Source of the DNA: Staphylococcus lugdunensis
GTDB lineage: Bacteria > Bacillota > Bacilli > Staphylococcales > Staphylococcaceae
Length of the DNA stretch: 64,000 nucleotides
Assembly (NCBI RefSeq): GCF_002901705.1
Contig: NZ_PPPV01000012.1
Coordinates: forward strand, 983,584-1,047,583
Direction: 5' to 3'
Of this stretch, positions 8,490 through 16,104 are shown in pieces. The notes under the pieces are model-generated. The model was not told where the DNA came from. It made no database searches and saw only the letters and a program-made list of their open reading frames with translations. A program made the position numbers and the translations under genes. Position 1 is the first letter of the stretch. Each line of letters starts with the position of its first letter.

Positions 8490-9443
8490 TTAGTCTTGAG
8501 AATCACCCTGATATTGCTTAAAGTAATCTTCATTCAAATGATTGAGTTCAATATTTTCAATTTGAAGTGTGACATGTTCTAAATGATATTTATTTTTAAG
8601 TAAATCTGAGACTTTATTAATGGTCGCATATGGAGATTTAATATATTTATCACTTAAAACCACATGTGCACTAAGAGAGCTTTGGTTCGTTGTGATGCTC
8701 CACAAATGAAATTCATGTACATCAATAACACCTTCAATACGTTTCATATGATCGATAATTTCGTCTGAACTATATCCTTCTGGAACGCGCTCCATAAGCA
8801 CTTTCCACGCATTTTTTATAATCTTATAGCCACCATTAAATATGATAAGTGAAATAATGATACTAATGATTGGATCGATGATTTCCCAACCTGTAAAATG
8901 AATTAATACTACAGCCACAATAACACCAAGAGAATTTAACAAATCCCCCATGAAGTGCCATAGCGCACTCTGAATATTGATATTGTCTTCTTTTTTTAAA
9001 GATCTAACTAAAATCAACGTTAAAATGATATTAACGAGAAGCCCAAGTGTAGCAATAACAACCATGACACCACTCTCGACTGGTTCTGGATGAATGATAC
9101 GCATGACACCCTCATACATAATCCCTAAAGAAATAACAATTAAAGCCAGTCCATTAAGGAAAGCAACAATAATTTCAAGTCTTAAGAAACCATAAGTATA
9201 ATTTTTTGTGGGCGGTTTACTCGCAAAATAAATCGCAACCATAGATAACCCTAAAGCTAAGACATCACTCAGCATATGAAATGAATCCGAAAGTAACGCC
9301 AAAGAATTCGCATAGATACCACCCGCAAATTCAACAATCGTAAAGATGAGCGTTATAACTAATGATAACCATAATGTAAATTTAGAATGATTTTGAAACT
9401 TTCTATGTTCAACATGATGAAAATATTTTGTATTATTTGCCAT
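8490..9443 (-). CDS. czcD: Cation diffusion facilitator metal exporter (CzcD/ZitB type)
   Basis: A 317-aa antiporter of the cytoplasmic membrane that exports divalent metals, most likely zinc or cobalt, in exchange for protons. Six membrane segments are visible between about residues 22 and 215. Both metal-site motifs are intact: DSFHMLSDV in TM2 and HFMGDLLNSLG in TM5. The cytoplasmic C-terminal domain follows (GVIDVHEFHLWSITTNQSSLSAHVVL), the dimerising metal-sensing part. Start ATG follows TAGGGG. A perfect 16-bp inverted repeat lies in the promoter region (9456-9559). Metal preference is inferred from family. Confidence 0.9.
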   Translation of the reverse strand: MANNTKYFHHVEHRKFQNHSKFTLWLSLVITLIFTIVEFAGGIYANSLALLSDSFHMLSDVLALGLSMVAIYFASKPPTKNYTYGFLRLEIIVAFLNGLALIVISLGIMYEGVMRIIHPEPVESGVMVVIATLGLLVNIILTLILVRSLKKEDNINIQSALWHFMGDLLNSLGVIVAVVLIHFTGWEIIDPIISIIISLIIFNGGYKIIKNAWKVLMERVPEGYSSDEIIDHMKRIEGVIDVHEFHLWSITTNQSSLSAHVVLSDKYIKSPYATINKVSDLLKNKYHLEHVTLQIENIELNHLNEDYFKQYQGDSQD

Positions 9444-9455
9444 TTTAAATAACCC

Positions 9456-9559
9456 CTATTTTACTAAATATCTTTCTTGTAAATACCCTATTTTTATTAT
9501 TACATGTTTGTAAAAAAATGTAACATGAATTAGTAATATTTTTATATTTAGTAAAATAG
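9456..9559. promoter_or_regulatory. 16-bp perfect inverted repeat ahead of the CDF exporter gene
   Basis: CTATTTTACTAAATAT at 9456-9471 is the exact reverse complement of ATATTTAGTAAAATAG at 9544-9559. Inside lies a smaller CATGTT/AACATG pair. The outer left arm overlaps the 5' untranslated region, 13 bp from the start codon. It could be a pair of operator half-regions or a long-range RNA stem. Confidence 0.45.
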
Positions 9560-10207
9560 AAAAATATACGCATAAGCGTTCACATTTTCAAAGTTCTTTT
9601 ATGCAAAAGAAACAGCATGTTCTGTTCTTAACTATGGAAAAGAAGTATTTAAGATATACGTGATATTTCAGTTGGCAATTTCATGAAATAATTATTTCAA
9701 CATGACTGAATTTATATAAATACATCGAAAATATAACATATATCTATCTCTAATTATTCTTTTTTCTTTCATTATGCTTCTTAATCCCTAAAATCATCGA
9801 TGGAATGGAAACGACACAGGCTAAACATAAATAAAAAACAATACTCATTAAGTATGATATAACCGGCATTTAGCTTCTATAAAATATGTAATTTACATCT
9901 ATAATATACTAAACATTTTGTAGTTTCTCAACGTCCTTAAGTACTCGTACTCTAAATCTATCGAATTATTTGAGCATTGCCATTAGAATTATTGAACTTG
10001 CGTCTTACAACATAAATTATCATTCAACGTTAAAATTATTTGTAAATCAGGCAATGGACATCTAGATAGCATAATATATGTTTATTCAATATTTTTTCTA
10101 TACCATAATTTAATTAATTGTATACTGATGAATTTGTTAATAATACTTTATTTTTATACTAAAAAACTTATAATTTAATTAAAGTACTATAATTAAGGAT
10201 GATAAAT
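9560..10207. other. AT-rich intergenic stretch between CDF and MFS genes
   Basis: About 640 bp without a standard-sized gene. It holds one 39-codon minus-strand frame (9750-9869) described separately and the promoter region of the MFS gene. I see no RNA gene or repeat copy in the remainder. Confidence 0.5.
9750..9869 (-). CDS. Possible 39-aa membrane peptide
   Basis: An ATG frame read on the minus strand encodes a hydrophobic core (SIVFYLCLACVVSIPSMILG) followed by a basic tail (IKKHNERKKNN). The ribosome binding site is weak (AGAAG 5 bases before ATG 9869); an inner ATG at 9848 has none. The layout of one membrane helix plus a Lys-rich tail is that of many short staphylococcal membrane peptides, including type I toxins, but no antitoxin RNA can be shown here. 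Confidence 0.35.
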   Translation of the reverse strand: MPVISYLMSIVFYLCLACVVSIPSMILGIKKHNERKKNN

Positions 10208-11437
10208 ATGAAACATTTACATAAAAACAAATCTTTTTTCAATCTACTTTTAGCAAGAATTTTAATTAATGCTGGAGATAGCCTTTATTATGTAGCAACA
10301 ACATGGACAGTTTTACAATGGACACATCATTCAGTATTAGTTGGATTAACAAATACATTATTAATGATTCCTATGTGTATTTCTTTTTTGTTTGGGCCTA
10401 TAGTAGATGCTATTGCTTTAAGAAAGACGCTCATCATAACGCCTATTCTTCAATTTTTAATTTTATTAACTATAACTTTTTTGTATTTTATTGGCATCTT
10501 AAATGTTTATCTTTTAATTATTTTAGTGACACTCGCTATGTTTTGTACGCAAATAGGTTATCCAGCACAATCAAAAGCAATTCCTATTTTGGTAAGTAAT
10601 GATGCGTTAGTTAAAGCAAATTCTGCTATGAGTGTGGCTTATCAAGGTACAGATGTTATCATGAATGCTTTAAGTGGTATTATTGTTGCTACACTCTCTT
10701 TCATTCCATTATATTTTGGTAATTCGTTAATATTTTTAATCGCTGCTTTATTTTTTATGTTAATAAAATGGCCTGTAACACAAACAGAATCTATATATAA
10801 AGGTAAATATTTAAATAATTTAAAAGAAGGCTTTCAAGAGGTATATCATTCTTTATTATTTTTAATAGCTGTATCAAGTTCCATTCTTAATTTTGGATTA
10901 GGAATTCTTTATACTTGGGTCCCTTTAAAAGCAAATTATCTTGGTGGTTCATTTTATTTTGGCTTATTAATGAGCTTACTTTCATTAGGTTTAATTGTTG
11001 GTTCATTACTTGCGCCTTATATAAAGAATGTAAATATTGGTTATGGTAAAATCTTGATATTTTTATATTTATCCTCGGGTTTACTTTTAATATTTATTAA
11101 CTATGTTCCTAATATTATTTTTATGATGTTATTTCCAATCTCATTTATCACTATTAGTATAGGTAACGTTTCTCTAGTATCAATCCAACAAAAGGTAACT
11201 CCTGAAAAATTATTAGCACGCATTACTACTATAATAACTAGCATATCTGCAATGACTTTACCTTTAGGCAGCTTATCTAGTGGTGTATTAATTAAATATT
11301 TAGGTCTTGATTATACGCTTGTTCTTACAGGTCTGATATTTATAATCGGCAGCCTTATATTTTACCTATCTAAACCATATAGATCACTGCCCCAAATAGA
11401 AAAAATTGAATATAAACATATTTTTAAAAATCATTAA
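10208..11437 (+). CDS. MFS transporter, 12-TM exporter type
   Basis: A 409-aa major facilitator with about twelve membrane segments. It starts at ATG 10208, 8 bases after AAGGA; an in-frame ATG at 10199 overlaps that site. The N-terminal ARILINAGDSLYYVATTWTV and the loop-2/3 FGPIVDAIALRKTL are typical of the MFS-3 / macrolide-efflux-like branch, so drug or small-molecule export is likely, but the substrate cannot be read. The gene is strikingly AT-rich against the core genes. It converges with the rhodanese/MarR unit, with a repeat copy between. Confidence 0.85.
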   Translation: MKHLHKNKSFFNLLLARILINAGDSLYYVATTWTVLQWTHHSVLVGLTNTLLMIPMCISFLFGPIVDAIALRKTLIITPILQFLILLTITFLYFIGILNVYLLIILVTLAMFCTQIGYPAQSKAIPILVSNDALVKANSAMSVAYQGTDVIMNALSGIIVATLSFIPLYFGNSLIFLIAALFFMLIKWPVTQTESIYKGKYLNNLKEGFQEVYHSLLFLIAVSSSILNFGLGILYTWVPLKANYLGGSFYFGLLMSLLSLGLIVGSLLAPYIKNVNIGYGKILIFLYLSSGLLLIFINYVPNIIFMMLFPISFITISIGNVSLVSIQQKVTPEKLLARITTIITSISAMTLPLGSLSSGVLIKYLGLDYTLVLTGLIFIIGSLIFYLSKPYRSLPQIEKIEYKHIFKNH

Positions 11438-11626
11438 ATATGCTGTGAAAATTAGAATCTTAGTTCGTCGCCAATATCTATATTCTTTATAAAAAATCAT
11501 ATTCACTTGGGTATTGCCAGTACTTTGTTTCTCAAAAAAAATATCTCATAATTCTGATTCAATAGCTGATTGTAAAAAACAGTTGCAAAACATATAATGG
11601 TTGGTTTTAACAATATTAAATAATAA

Positions 11627-11778
11627 GGAGCGGGACAGAATTCATAATGAATTCTTAGTCCCGCCCCGGCAAGGTTGACTAGGATTGAAAAAAGCTTGGT
11701 ATTAGCGTATTTTCAATCCAGTCAACTACTGCCAATATAGAACTCAGAGCCTAAAATATAATTATGTCCCAGACTCTT
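11627..11778 (+). repeat. Dispersed double-hairpin intergenic element, copy 3
   Basis: Full-length copy: GGAGCGGGACAG start, CCGGCAAGGTTGACTAGG block, closing TTTCAATCCAGTCAAC, end at ATGTCCCAGACTC. It lies between the convergent MFS and rhodanese genes. Confidence 0.88.
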
Positions 11779-11809
11779 ATTACTTTTCTCTATAAAACTA
11801 ATATTTGTA

Positions 11810-12060
11810 ATAAATGTGAACTACAGCATTTGAATATTGCTAATCTAAGATAACGGCCTAATATATCATTAGCCTTTAATCTACTACTAGAATTGATAGG
11901 TACATCTACAAATTCCACATGTTCATGGTATACGAGTTTTAACCTACCAGTTTCTAGTCAAGTTTCACCATTCTTAACCACAATCTCTTTCGTTGCTATT
12001 TCATCGTCAATTACTGATTGAATCAATAAATACAATAACTTTTCACCTTATAAAATAACC
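11810..12060 (-). pseudogene. Degenerate coding remnant
   Basis: On the minus strand a protein-like frame reads ...QSVIDDEIATKEIVVKNGET, a TGA stop, then LETGRLKLVYHEHVEFVDVP and INSSSRLKANDILGRYL. The text on both sides of the stop looks like one continuous protein, so this is a broken gene fragment. I do not recognise the parent family. A diverged second copy of the IDDEI segment lies at 13150-13216 on the other side of the marR operon. Confidence 0.5.
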
Positions 12061-12183
12061 TCATGTATAAGGTCATCTTTACGATTTTTTAATGTATTCA
12101 CTTAAAATTTCAATTATTCTTTTATGAAGGTAATTTAACTTTAAAAATAGCATAAATTAAAAGTATAACTGATAAAAACTTAA

Positions 12184-12543
12184 CTATTCTACATCTTCTA
12201 ATGGTAAGCTCATACCTTTCCATCCTTCTAATGCTCCAGCTAATTCATAAGCCTCAAAACCATTTCGATATAATTCTAACAACGCTTGCTTACCTAAAAT
12301 CGTTCCTCCAGTCCAATCATAAACAACATAAATATTATCTTGAGATAACTCGTTTAAACGATTATTTAAGTCTTTAGCTGGTATCTCTAAAGAACCTTTA
12401 ATTTTATCTTTTTTCACTTCTTTAGGTGCATTTCTTACGTCTAAAACTGTATATTTATTTGTACCTTTTTCCATATCTTCAAGCACAACATGATGATTAA
12501 TATATAAGCTTAAAAAAGTTTCTAAAAATTCAATTTTATTCAT
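12184..12543 (-). CDS. Rhodanese-domain protein lacking the catalytic cysteine
   Basis: A 119-aa single rhodanese domain. The first signature (YTVLDVRNAPKEVKKDKIKG, then SLEIP) and the C-terminal signature (AYELAGALEGWKGMSLPLE) are clear. At the active-site loop, where active members have VxYCxxGxR, this one has VVYDWTGGT, so Asp76 replaces the sulfur-carrying Cys and the loop Arg is absent. It should therefore not act as a sulfurtransferase; a binding or sensing role is inference. It starts at ATG 12543, 8 bases after AGAGGA, and overlaps the marR stop by 8 bases (ATGAATAA), so the two are translationally coupled. Confidence 0.85.
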   Translation of the reverse strand: MNKIEFLETFLSLYINHHVVLEDMEKGTNKYTVLDVRNAPKEVKKDKIKGSLEIPAKDLNNRLNELSQDNIYVVYDWTGGTILGKQALLELYRNGFEAYELAGALEGWKGMSLPLEDVE

Positions 12544-13054
12544 TTTCTCCATCCTCTTCTATTTTATTTCTTAATTTATTCATCAAATGAAAAAATGTTT
12601 CTTTTTCTTGTTCATCAAAATCACTAAATATATTTGACACAAAGTCATAATTATTAGGTAAAAACTCTTTCAACTTTAAATAACCAATTTCAGTCATTTG
12701 TACATAACTGGAACGTTTATCATTTGATAAATTAACCCTTCTAATTAAGCCTTGTTTTTCTAACCCTTTAACTAATCCTGTAATTGTTGATTTTTTATTA
12801 CCTATTTTCTTAGATAAATCTGATGGCGATAAAGTCATATTTTCTTCATAAGAAAGCAACATTAAAATTGAAAACTTAGCTTCTGACAAATCATATTCTT
12901 CTATAAACTTGTCATATTTACTTTTCATAATTTTGTAAGCTTTATTAATTTCAAGATATAACATGACAGAAATAATATCTAAGTTTTCATATTCTTTTTT
13001 CAGTCCTTCTAATTTTGTATAAGTCGGACTATCTATCAAATAAAATTCGTTCAC
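12536..13054 (-). CDS. MarR-family transcriptional regulator
   Basis: A 172-aa winged-helix regulator: dimerisation helices at both ends, and the DNA-binding core LSPSDLSKKIGNKKSTITGL, VKGLEKQGLIRRVNLSNDKR, SSYVQMTEIG. The wing DxR motif (NDKRS) is intact. Start is GTG 13054, 8 bases after AAAGGG; longer starts would run through the promoter. Two perfect palindromes lie at its 5' end: one fills the promoter spacer (13077-13090) and one spans the GTG (13049-13060), which points to self-repression. It is co-transcribed with the inactive-type rhodanese gene. The signal it senses is unknown; thiol-reactive or sulfur species would fit the partner but this is a guess. Confidence 0.9.
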   Translation of the reverse strand: MNEFYLIDSPTYTKLEGLKKEYENLDIISVMLYLEINKAYKIMKSKYDKFIEEYDLSEAKFSILMLLSYEENMTLSPSDLSKKIGNKKSTITGLVKGLEKQGLIRRVNLSNDKRSSYVQMTEIGYLKLKEFLPNNYDFVSNIFSDFDEQEKETFFHLMNKLRNKIEEDGENE

Positions 13055-13060
13055 GTGAAC
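13049..13060. promoter_or_regulatory. 12-bp palindrome spanning the marR start codon
   Basis: GTTCACGTGAAC is a perfect palindrome that contains the GTG start. Its centre is 29 bp from the centre of the promoter palindrome, close to three helical turns. Confidence 0.45.
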
Positions 13061-13076
13061 AACCCTTTCTAATATA

Positions 13077-13090
13077 GTTAGGCGCCTAAC
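13077..13090. promoter_or_regulatory. Probable operator: 14-bp palindrome in the marR promoter
   Basis: GTTAGGCGCCTAAC is a perfect palindrome. On the minus strand it is followed at once by TATATT, a likely -10 box, so the palindrome occupies the -35/-10 spacer. This is the standard place for a self-repressing MarR operator. The GC core stands out in a very AT-rich surrounding. Confidence 0.65.
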
Positions 13091-13099
13091 CACTTAAAG

Positions 13100-13627
13100 C
13101 GTAACACATCTTTTTATTTTTGAAAAGTATAAATACATTCAATTAGTTCGTGTCTAGATTAGGTTCAAATTCACTTTTCTTAACCACAAACTTTTTATTA
13201 CTATTTCATCGTCTATACGCAGTCCTCTTTTCGCAGATTCTTTAAACCATATTACTAAATGTAGTGTTGGTTAATACTCGTAGTCTCAATTAATGTCTGC
13301 TTTATTCTATTTATCTAATTTCACAATTTTCGAAGCGTGAGAGAAAAATACGTCACTGAATGTATGACTTAGTATTTCATGTCCCCTAAAAACAAAGGAA
13401 ATTCCATTTTTTCTACTCTTTATATCTAACAGAATGAATTGTTTAAGTAGCTATTTTCAAAAATTAGACATTGTTATTCATAAAGAATAGATAATCATTC
13501 AAACATACACATTAATTAGATTTCTATGCTTAATCTACCTAATTTTTTAGTAAAGCATCACAAAAATACTAATTTTGACTATTAACTTTAAATAGTATAT
13601 TAAATATTCAAAAAGTTCTAATAATGC
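13100..13627. other. AT-rich gap between marR and yagU-like genes
   Basis: No intact gene. Positions 13150-13216 carry a diverged copy of the remnant at about 11950-12000 (minus-strand IDDEI coding fragment). The last 30 bp hold the yagU promoter, with TATAAT at 13628-13633. Confidence 0.5.
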
Positions 13628-13662
13628 TATAATAAAAATGATATAGAAAGGAGAAATTAAAA

Positions 13663-14172
13663 ATGGACAATACTAATAAAAAGCAAAACTGGTTAAAAGT
13701 TCTTTGGGTAGGTATTTTAGCCGGTTTACTGTCAGGAATAGTTAAATTAGGTTGGGAAGTTATGTTCCCACCAAGAACACCAGCTAGAGATGCAACAAAT
13801 CCGCCTCAAGAACTCTTACAGATATTGGGAATACCTTCAAATGTCACACACCTTACATATAGTTTTTCTGAACATGCATTGCCATTTGTAAGCTTTATTG
13901 TTCATTATAGTTTTTCAATTGTAATAGCAATTATTTATATTATTTTAGCTAATAAATATTCTAAGATTACTTTGGGATATGGTGCATTATTTGGAATTAT
14001 AATTTGGATTGCTTTTCACTTGGTTATTATGCCTATCATGCAAGTTGTCCCAAGTCCTTTTGAACAACCATTCACAGAACATATTTCTGAACTATTTGGT
14101 CATGTAGTTTGGATGATGGTTATAGAAATGGTCAGACGATATTTTTTTAAGTTAAAAATAATAAATGCTTAA
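13663..14172 (+). CDS. yagU: YagU family inner-membrane protein (DUF1440)
   Basis: A 169-aa protein with four hydrophobic segments. The YagU signature is visible: GILAGLLSGIVKLGWEVMFPPRTPAR near the N-terminus (described in two parts: GILAGLLSGIVKLGWE and VMFPPRTPAR), PQELLQILG, and SFSEHALPFVSFIVHYSFS. E. coli YagU contributes to acid survival; the mechanism is unknown. A strong ribosome binding site (AAAGGAG) precedes the ATG. The adjoining 3' region carries three stacked hairpins (14190-14275). Confidence 0.85.
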   Translation: MDNTNKKQNWLKVLWVGILAGLLSGIVKLGWEVMFPPRTPARDATNPPQELLQILGIPSNVTHLTYSFSEHALPFVSFIVHYSFSIVIAIIYIILANKYSKITLGYGALFGIIIWIAFHLVIMPIMQVVPSPFEQPFTEHISELFGHVVWMMVIEMVRRYFFKLKIINA

Positions 14173-14189
14173 TTTAAGTCATACTATTA

Positions 14190-14275
14190 AAAATCAAAAC
14201 CACCCGTCAAACGGGTGGTTTGTTTTGCGGCTATAAGCCCGCTATACCGGCCAGCGTCTATAGGCGCTGGCTTTT
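14190..14275 (+). terminator. Three consecutive hairpins after yagU, the last ending in a T-run
   Basis: Hairpin 1: AAACCACCCG/CGGGTGGTTT with a 5-base loop. Hairpin 2: GCGG/CCGC around CTATAAGC. Hairpin 3: GCCAGCG/CGCTGGC with loop TCTATAGG, followed by TTTTTC. The first and third would terminate transcription. The GC-rich trio is foreign to its surroundings and resembles the structured ends of IS200/IS605-type elements, although no transposase is present. Confidence 0.6.
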
Positions 14276-14443
14276 TCATTTCATTTCCAATCCAAAATGT
14301 GATTGTCACTTTAGCTAGCCTATAAAGAGGTTTCTCTTACATTCAATTTACCTAGTGCTTTATCTTGCATTTCTTAGTTTTGAATATATTTTTTATTTCG
14401 CACGCTTTACGTGCTCAACAGACTAAAGTCATTAATAAAAATT

Positions 14444-14483
14444 GGTTCTATAATAAATCACCAGTCCGATTTATTATAGAACC
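14444..14483. repeat. 15-bp perfect inverted repeat
   Basis: GGTTCTATAATAAAT at 14444-14458 and ATTTATTATAGAACC at 14469-14483 are exact complements around a 10-base loop. The GG start and palindromic ends recall fused insertion-sequence terminal repeats, or a terminator. No transposase lies between or beside them. Confidence 0.5.
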
Positions 14484-14549
14484 TAAGTAATTTCAGTTGA
14501 TTGATGGGCCATCTTTATAAATTCTAATAGAATTATATTTTAAAACTAC

Positions 14550-14665
14550 TTAAACAAAGCATGAAACCAGTTGTTCCCTTATATTTGCATAAATCGTAAC
14601 GATTAGTCACTTGATATTTACCATAACCCACAACCTTTACGTAGTAATTCATCTCTACTTCAACA
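14550..14665 (-). other. Short minus-strand frame of doubtful status
   Basis: A frame with ATG around 14651 encodes MNYYVKVVGYGKYQVTNRYD and ends near LCLSSFKI. The composition looks protein-like, but there is no convincing ribosome binding site and it sits among decayed genes. It may be the tail of an eroded gene. Confidence 0.25.
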
Positions 14666-14723
14666 AAGAACATATCTCAGCGTAAAAACACCACTTAAAA
14701 TATTGCTTAGTTACAATTTTGAC

Positions 14724-15109
14724 CTACCTATGTTCTTTCTTTATTTGTGATACTGTTTTCGTATTTTTAATAAATTTATTTTCTAATTCTTCTGAATAAG
14801 ATATATTTCCATTAAATTGAAAATTTTCTGTAGACCTTATACCTACACTAAAAGATAAATTTTTATCTTTATTTATATAACCGCTAATATCATAGCCATC
14901 CATTGGATTTTTTTGAATTCTGTAAATTCAATGTTTTTGAAATCTTTGACATTGTATTTCATATATAAAGTTATTCTTTCTTTTTGTTCATTATAGTACT
15001 TTTGTTCTTTTTCTTTTTTTTCATCATATTTCATTTTTAAATAGACGCCTCCTACGATCAATACTATACTAATTAATATAATAACTGTTAAAAATATTTT
15101 TTTATTCAA
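14724..15109 (-). pseudogene. DUF1433 protein gene, broken by a one-base frameshift
   Basis: The N-terminal part (TTG start at 15109, 9 bases from AAGGA) encodes a membrane anchor (IFLTVIILISIVLIVGGVYL), a charged helix and FKNIEFTEFKK. The frame then breaks in a run of A residues near 14910. One extra base restores PMDGYDISGYINKDKNLSFS and continues through FNGNISYSEELENKFIKNTK to a TAG at 14724. Both halves match the small DUF1433 family of S. aureus-group staphylococci. The upstream frame ends out of phase at about 14873. Either a true pseudogene or a base-calling error in the A-run. Confidence 0.75.
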
Positions 15110-15111
15110 TA

Positions 15112-15240
15112 AAATCAATCCTTATTTAATTTTAAATATTTCGTATCAAATTTATTTCTTTCAACTTTTCTTCTAAATTTTAAAAGTGTTTCTCCAATAA
15201 CTAATGATTGATACGCTTCATACAAATACTTGCTAACTTT
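15112..15240 (-). pseudogene. C-terminal remnant of a gene preceding DUF1433
   Basis: On the minus strand the frame reads YEAYQSLVIGETLLKFRRK, then VERNKFDTKYLKLNKD and stop, with the stop overlapping the ribosome binding site of the DUF1433 gene. Upstream the frame is interrupted, so only the tail of the parent gene survives. Parent family not identified. Confidence 0.5.
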
Positions 15241-15521
15241 CTAAATTCATTTATCCACTCAATTCTAGCTTTTGAGATAATTTCAGCATGCAGTTTTATA
15301 TTATTAAATTTCCTATTAATCCAATAAAAAATATTGTTGTAATTATCCCTGATACTAGAAATGACTAATAATCATTCCAATAAATCCCCACAATCTCAAT
15401 TGTCCCTTTCTTTACATTTATTCTTTTAGAATAACCGTTAAATTTTGTAATTTGAATTATAATTTTTTAATTAATAATTAATTTTCTTAAAAGTGATAAT
15501 ACTATTTTTATATAAAAATAG
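15241..15521. other. AT-rich stretch with no supportable gene
   Basis: About 280 bp of very AT-rich sequence between the minus-strand remnant and the integrase remnant. No intact reading frame, RNA gene or repeat copy is seen. Confidence 0.5.
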
Positions 15522-15806
15522 ATAAACAATAGCAAAGATTATTTAAAATGTTATAAAAAAAATAACATTTATAAAGATAATTATGTATTATTTGGTACGT
15601 TCTTCAAAGCCTACAGTGAATCTACTATTTTAAGACATTCTCATGCTTCTATGTTAGTCAATCATGGTGCATGCATTATGATAATAGCACAACGTTTAGG
15701 TCATGCAGGTTGTTATGAAGTATATAATAGATACGGACATTTGTACCCTAGTACACAGAAAGAAATAATTAAATATTTATGGAGGCTAAATTATGATAAT
15801 GTTTAA
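15522..15806 (+). pseudogene. Phage/island tyrosine integrase remnant with internal deletion
   Basis: The frame contains VLFGTFFKAYSESTI fused directly to LRHSHASMLVNHGACIMIIA, then QRLGHAGCYEVYNRYGHLYP and a stop. In intact phage and pathogenicity-island integrases roughly 30-40 residues separate the YSESTI segment from the HxxR box, so an in-frame internal deletion has occurred. The HxxR-equivalent box is LRHSHASML, RLGHA is intact and the likely catalytic Tyr is in NRYGHLYP. No start codon or N-terminal catalytic domain remains. Its place beside the 3' end of tmRNA, a classic island attachment site, identifies it as the scar of an integrated element. Confidence 0.8.
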
Positions 15807-16023
15807 CTGGAAAATTATTAACAAATCAAATTACGAAATAACATGCGATAACTTAGATAAAGATATAATTATTGTCGACAAAACAAATAATAAACATCTT
15901 ACGTATTTTAATTATAATGATAAAAAAGAGATTTATACCAAGTTTGACGATGTTCATAAAGTAGTTGCACAAATTAATGCTATAAATAAAACAATCACGA
16001 TTTATAATAATATTACGTCCTAA
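15793..16023 (+). CDS. Hypothetical 76-aa protein next to the integrase remnant
   Basis: ATG 15793 follows GGAGG by 7 bases and overlaps the end of the integrase remnant by 14 bases. The product is small, Lys/Asn/Asp-rich and soluble (NYEITCDNLDKDIIIVDKTN, KEIYTKFDDVHKVVAQINA). It ends just before a long inverted repeat (16030-16076). Probably cargo of the former element. No family recognised. Confidence 0.55.
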   Translation: MIMFNWKIINKSNYEITCDNLDKDIIIVDKTNNKHLTYFNYNDKKEIYTKFDDVHKVVAQINAINKTITIYNNITS

Positions 16024-16029
16024 TTTATA

Positions 16030-16076
16030 GGGCTTTTTTATGCGCTGGGTCAATATAGACGCACTCAAAAAAGCCC
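16030..16076 (+). terminator. Inverted repeat ending the 76-aa gene
   Basis: GGGCTTTTTTATGCGC pairs with GCACTCAAAAAAGCCC. It lies directly between the 76-aa gene and tmRNA, and its right arm overlaps the tmRNA terminator on the other strand. Confidence 0.5.
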
Positions 16077-16096
16077 ACAACCACAGTGGTTGCAGG
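16067..16096 (-). terminator. tmRNA terminator
   Basis: On the minus strand, a few bases after the tmRNA 3' end, CCTGCAACCA CTG TGGTTGTGGG forms a hairpin followed by TTTTTT. Confidence 0.75.
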
Positions 16097-16104
16097 TTAT
16101 ATAA

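Noticed and set aside
14550..14665. Intact small gene MNYYVKVV...
   Set aside because: No supportable ribosome binding site and flanked by decayed genes; kept only as a low-confidence remnant.
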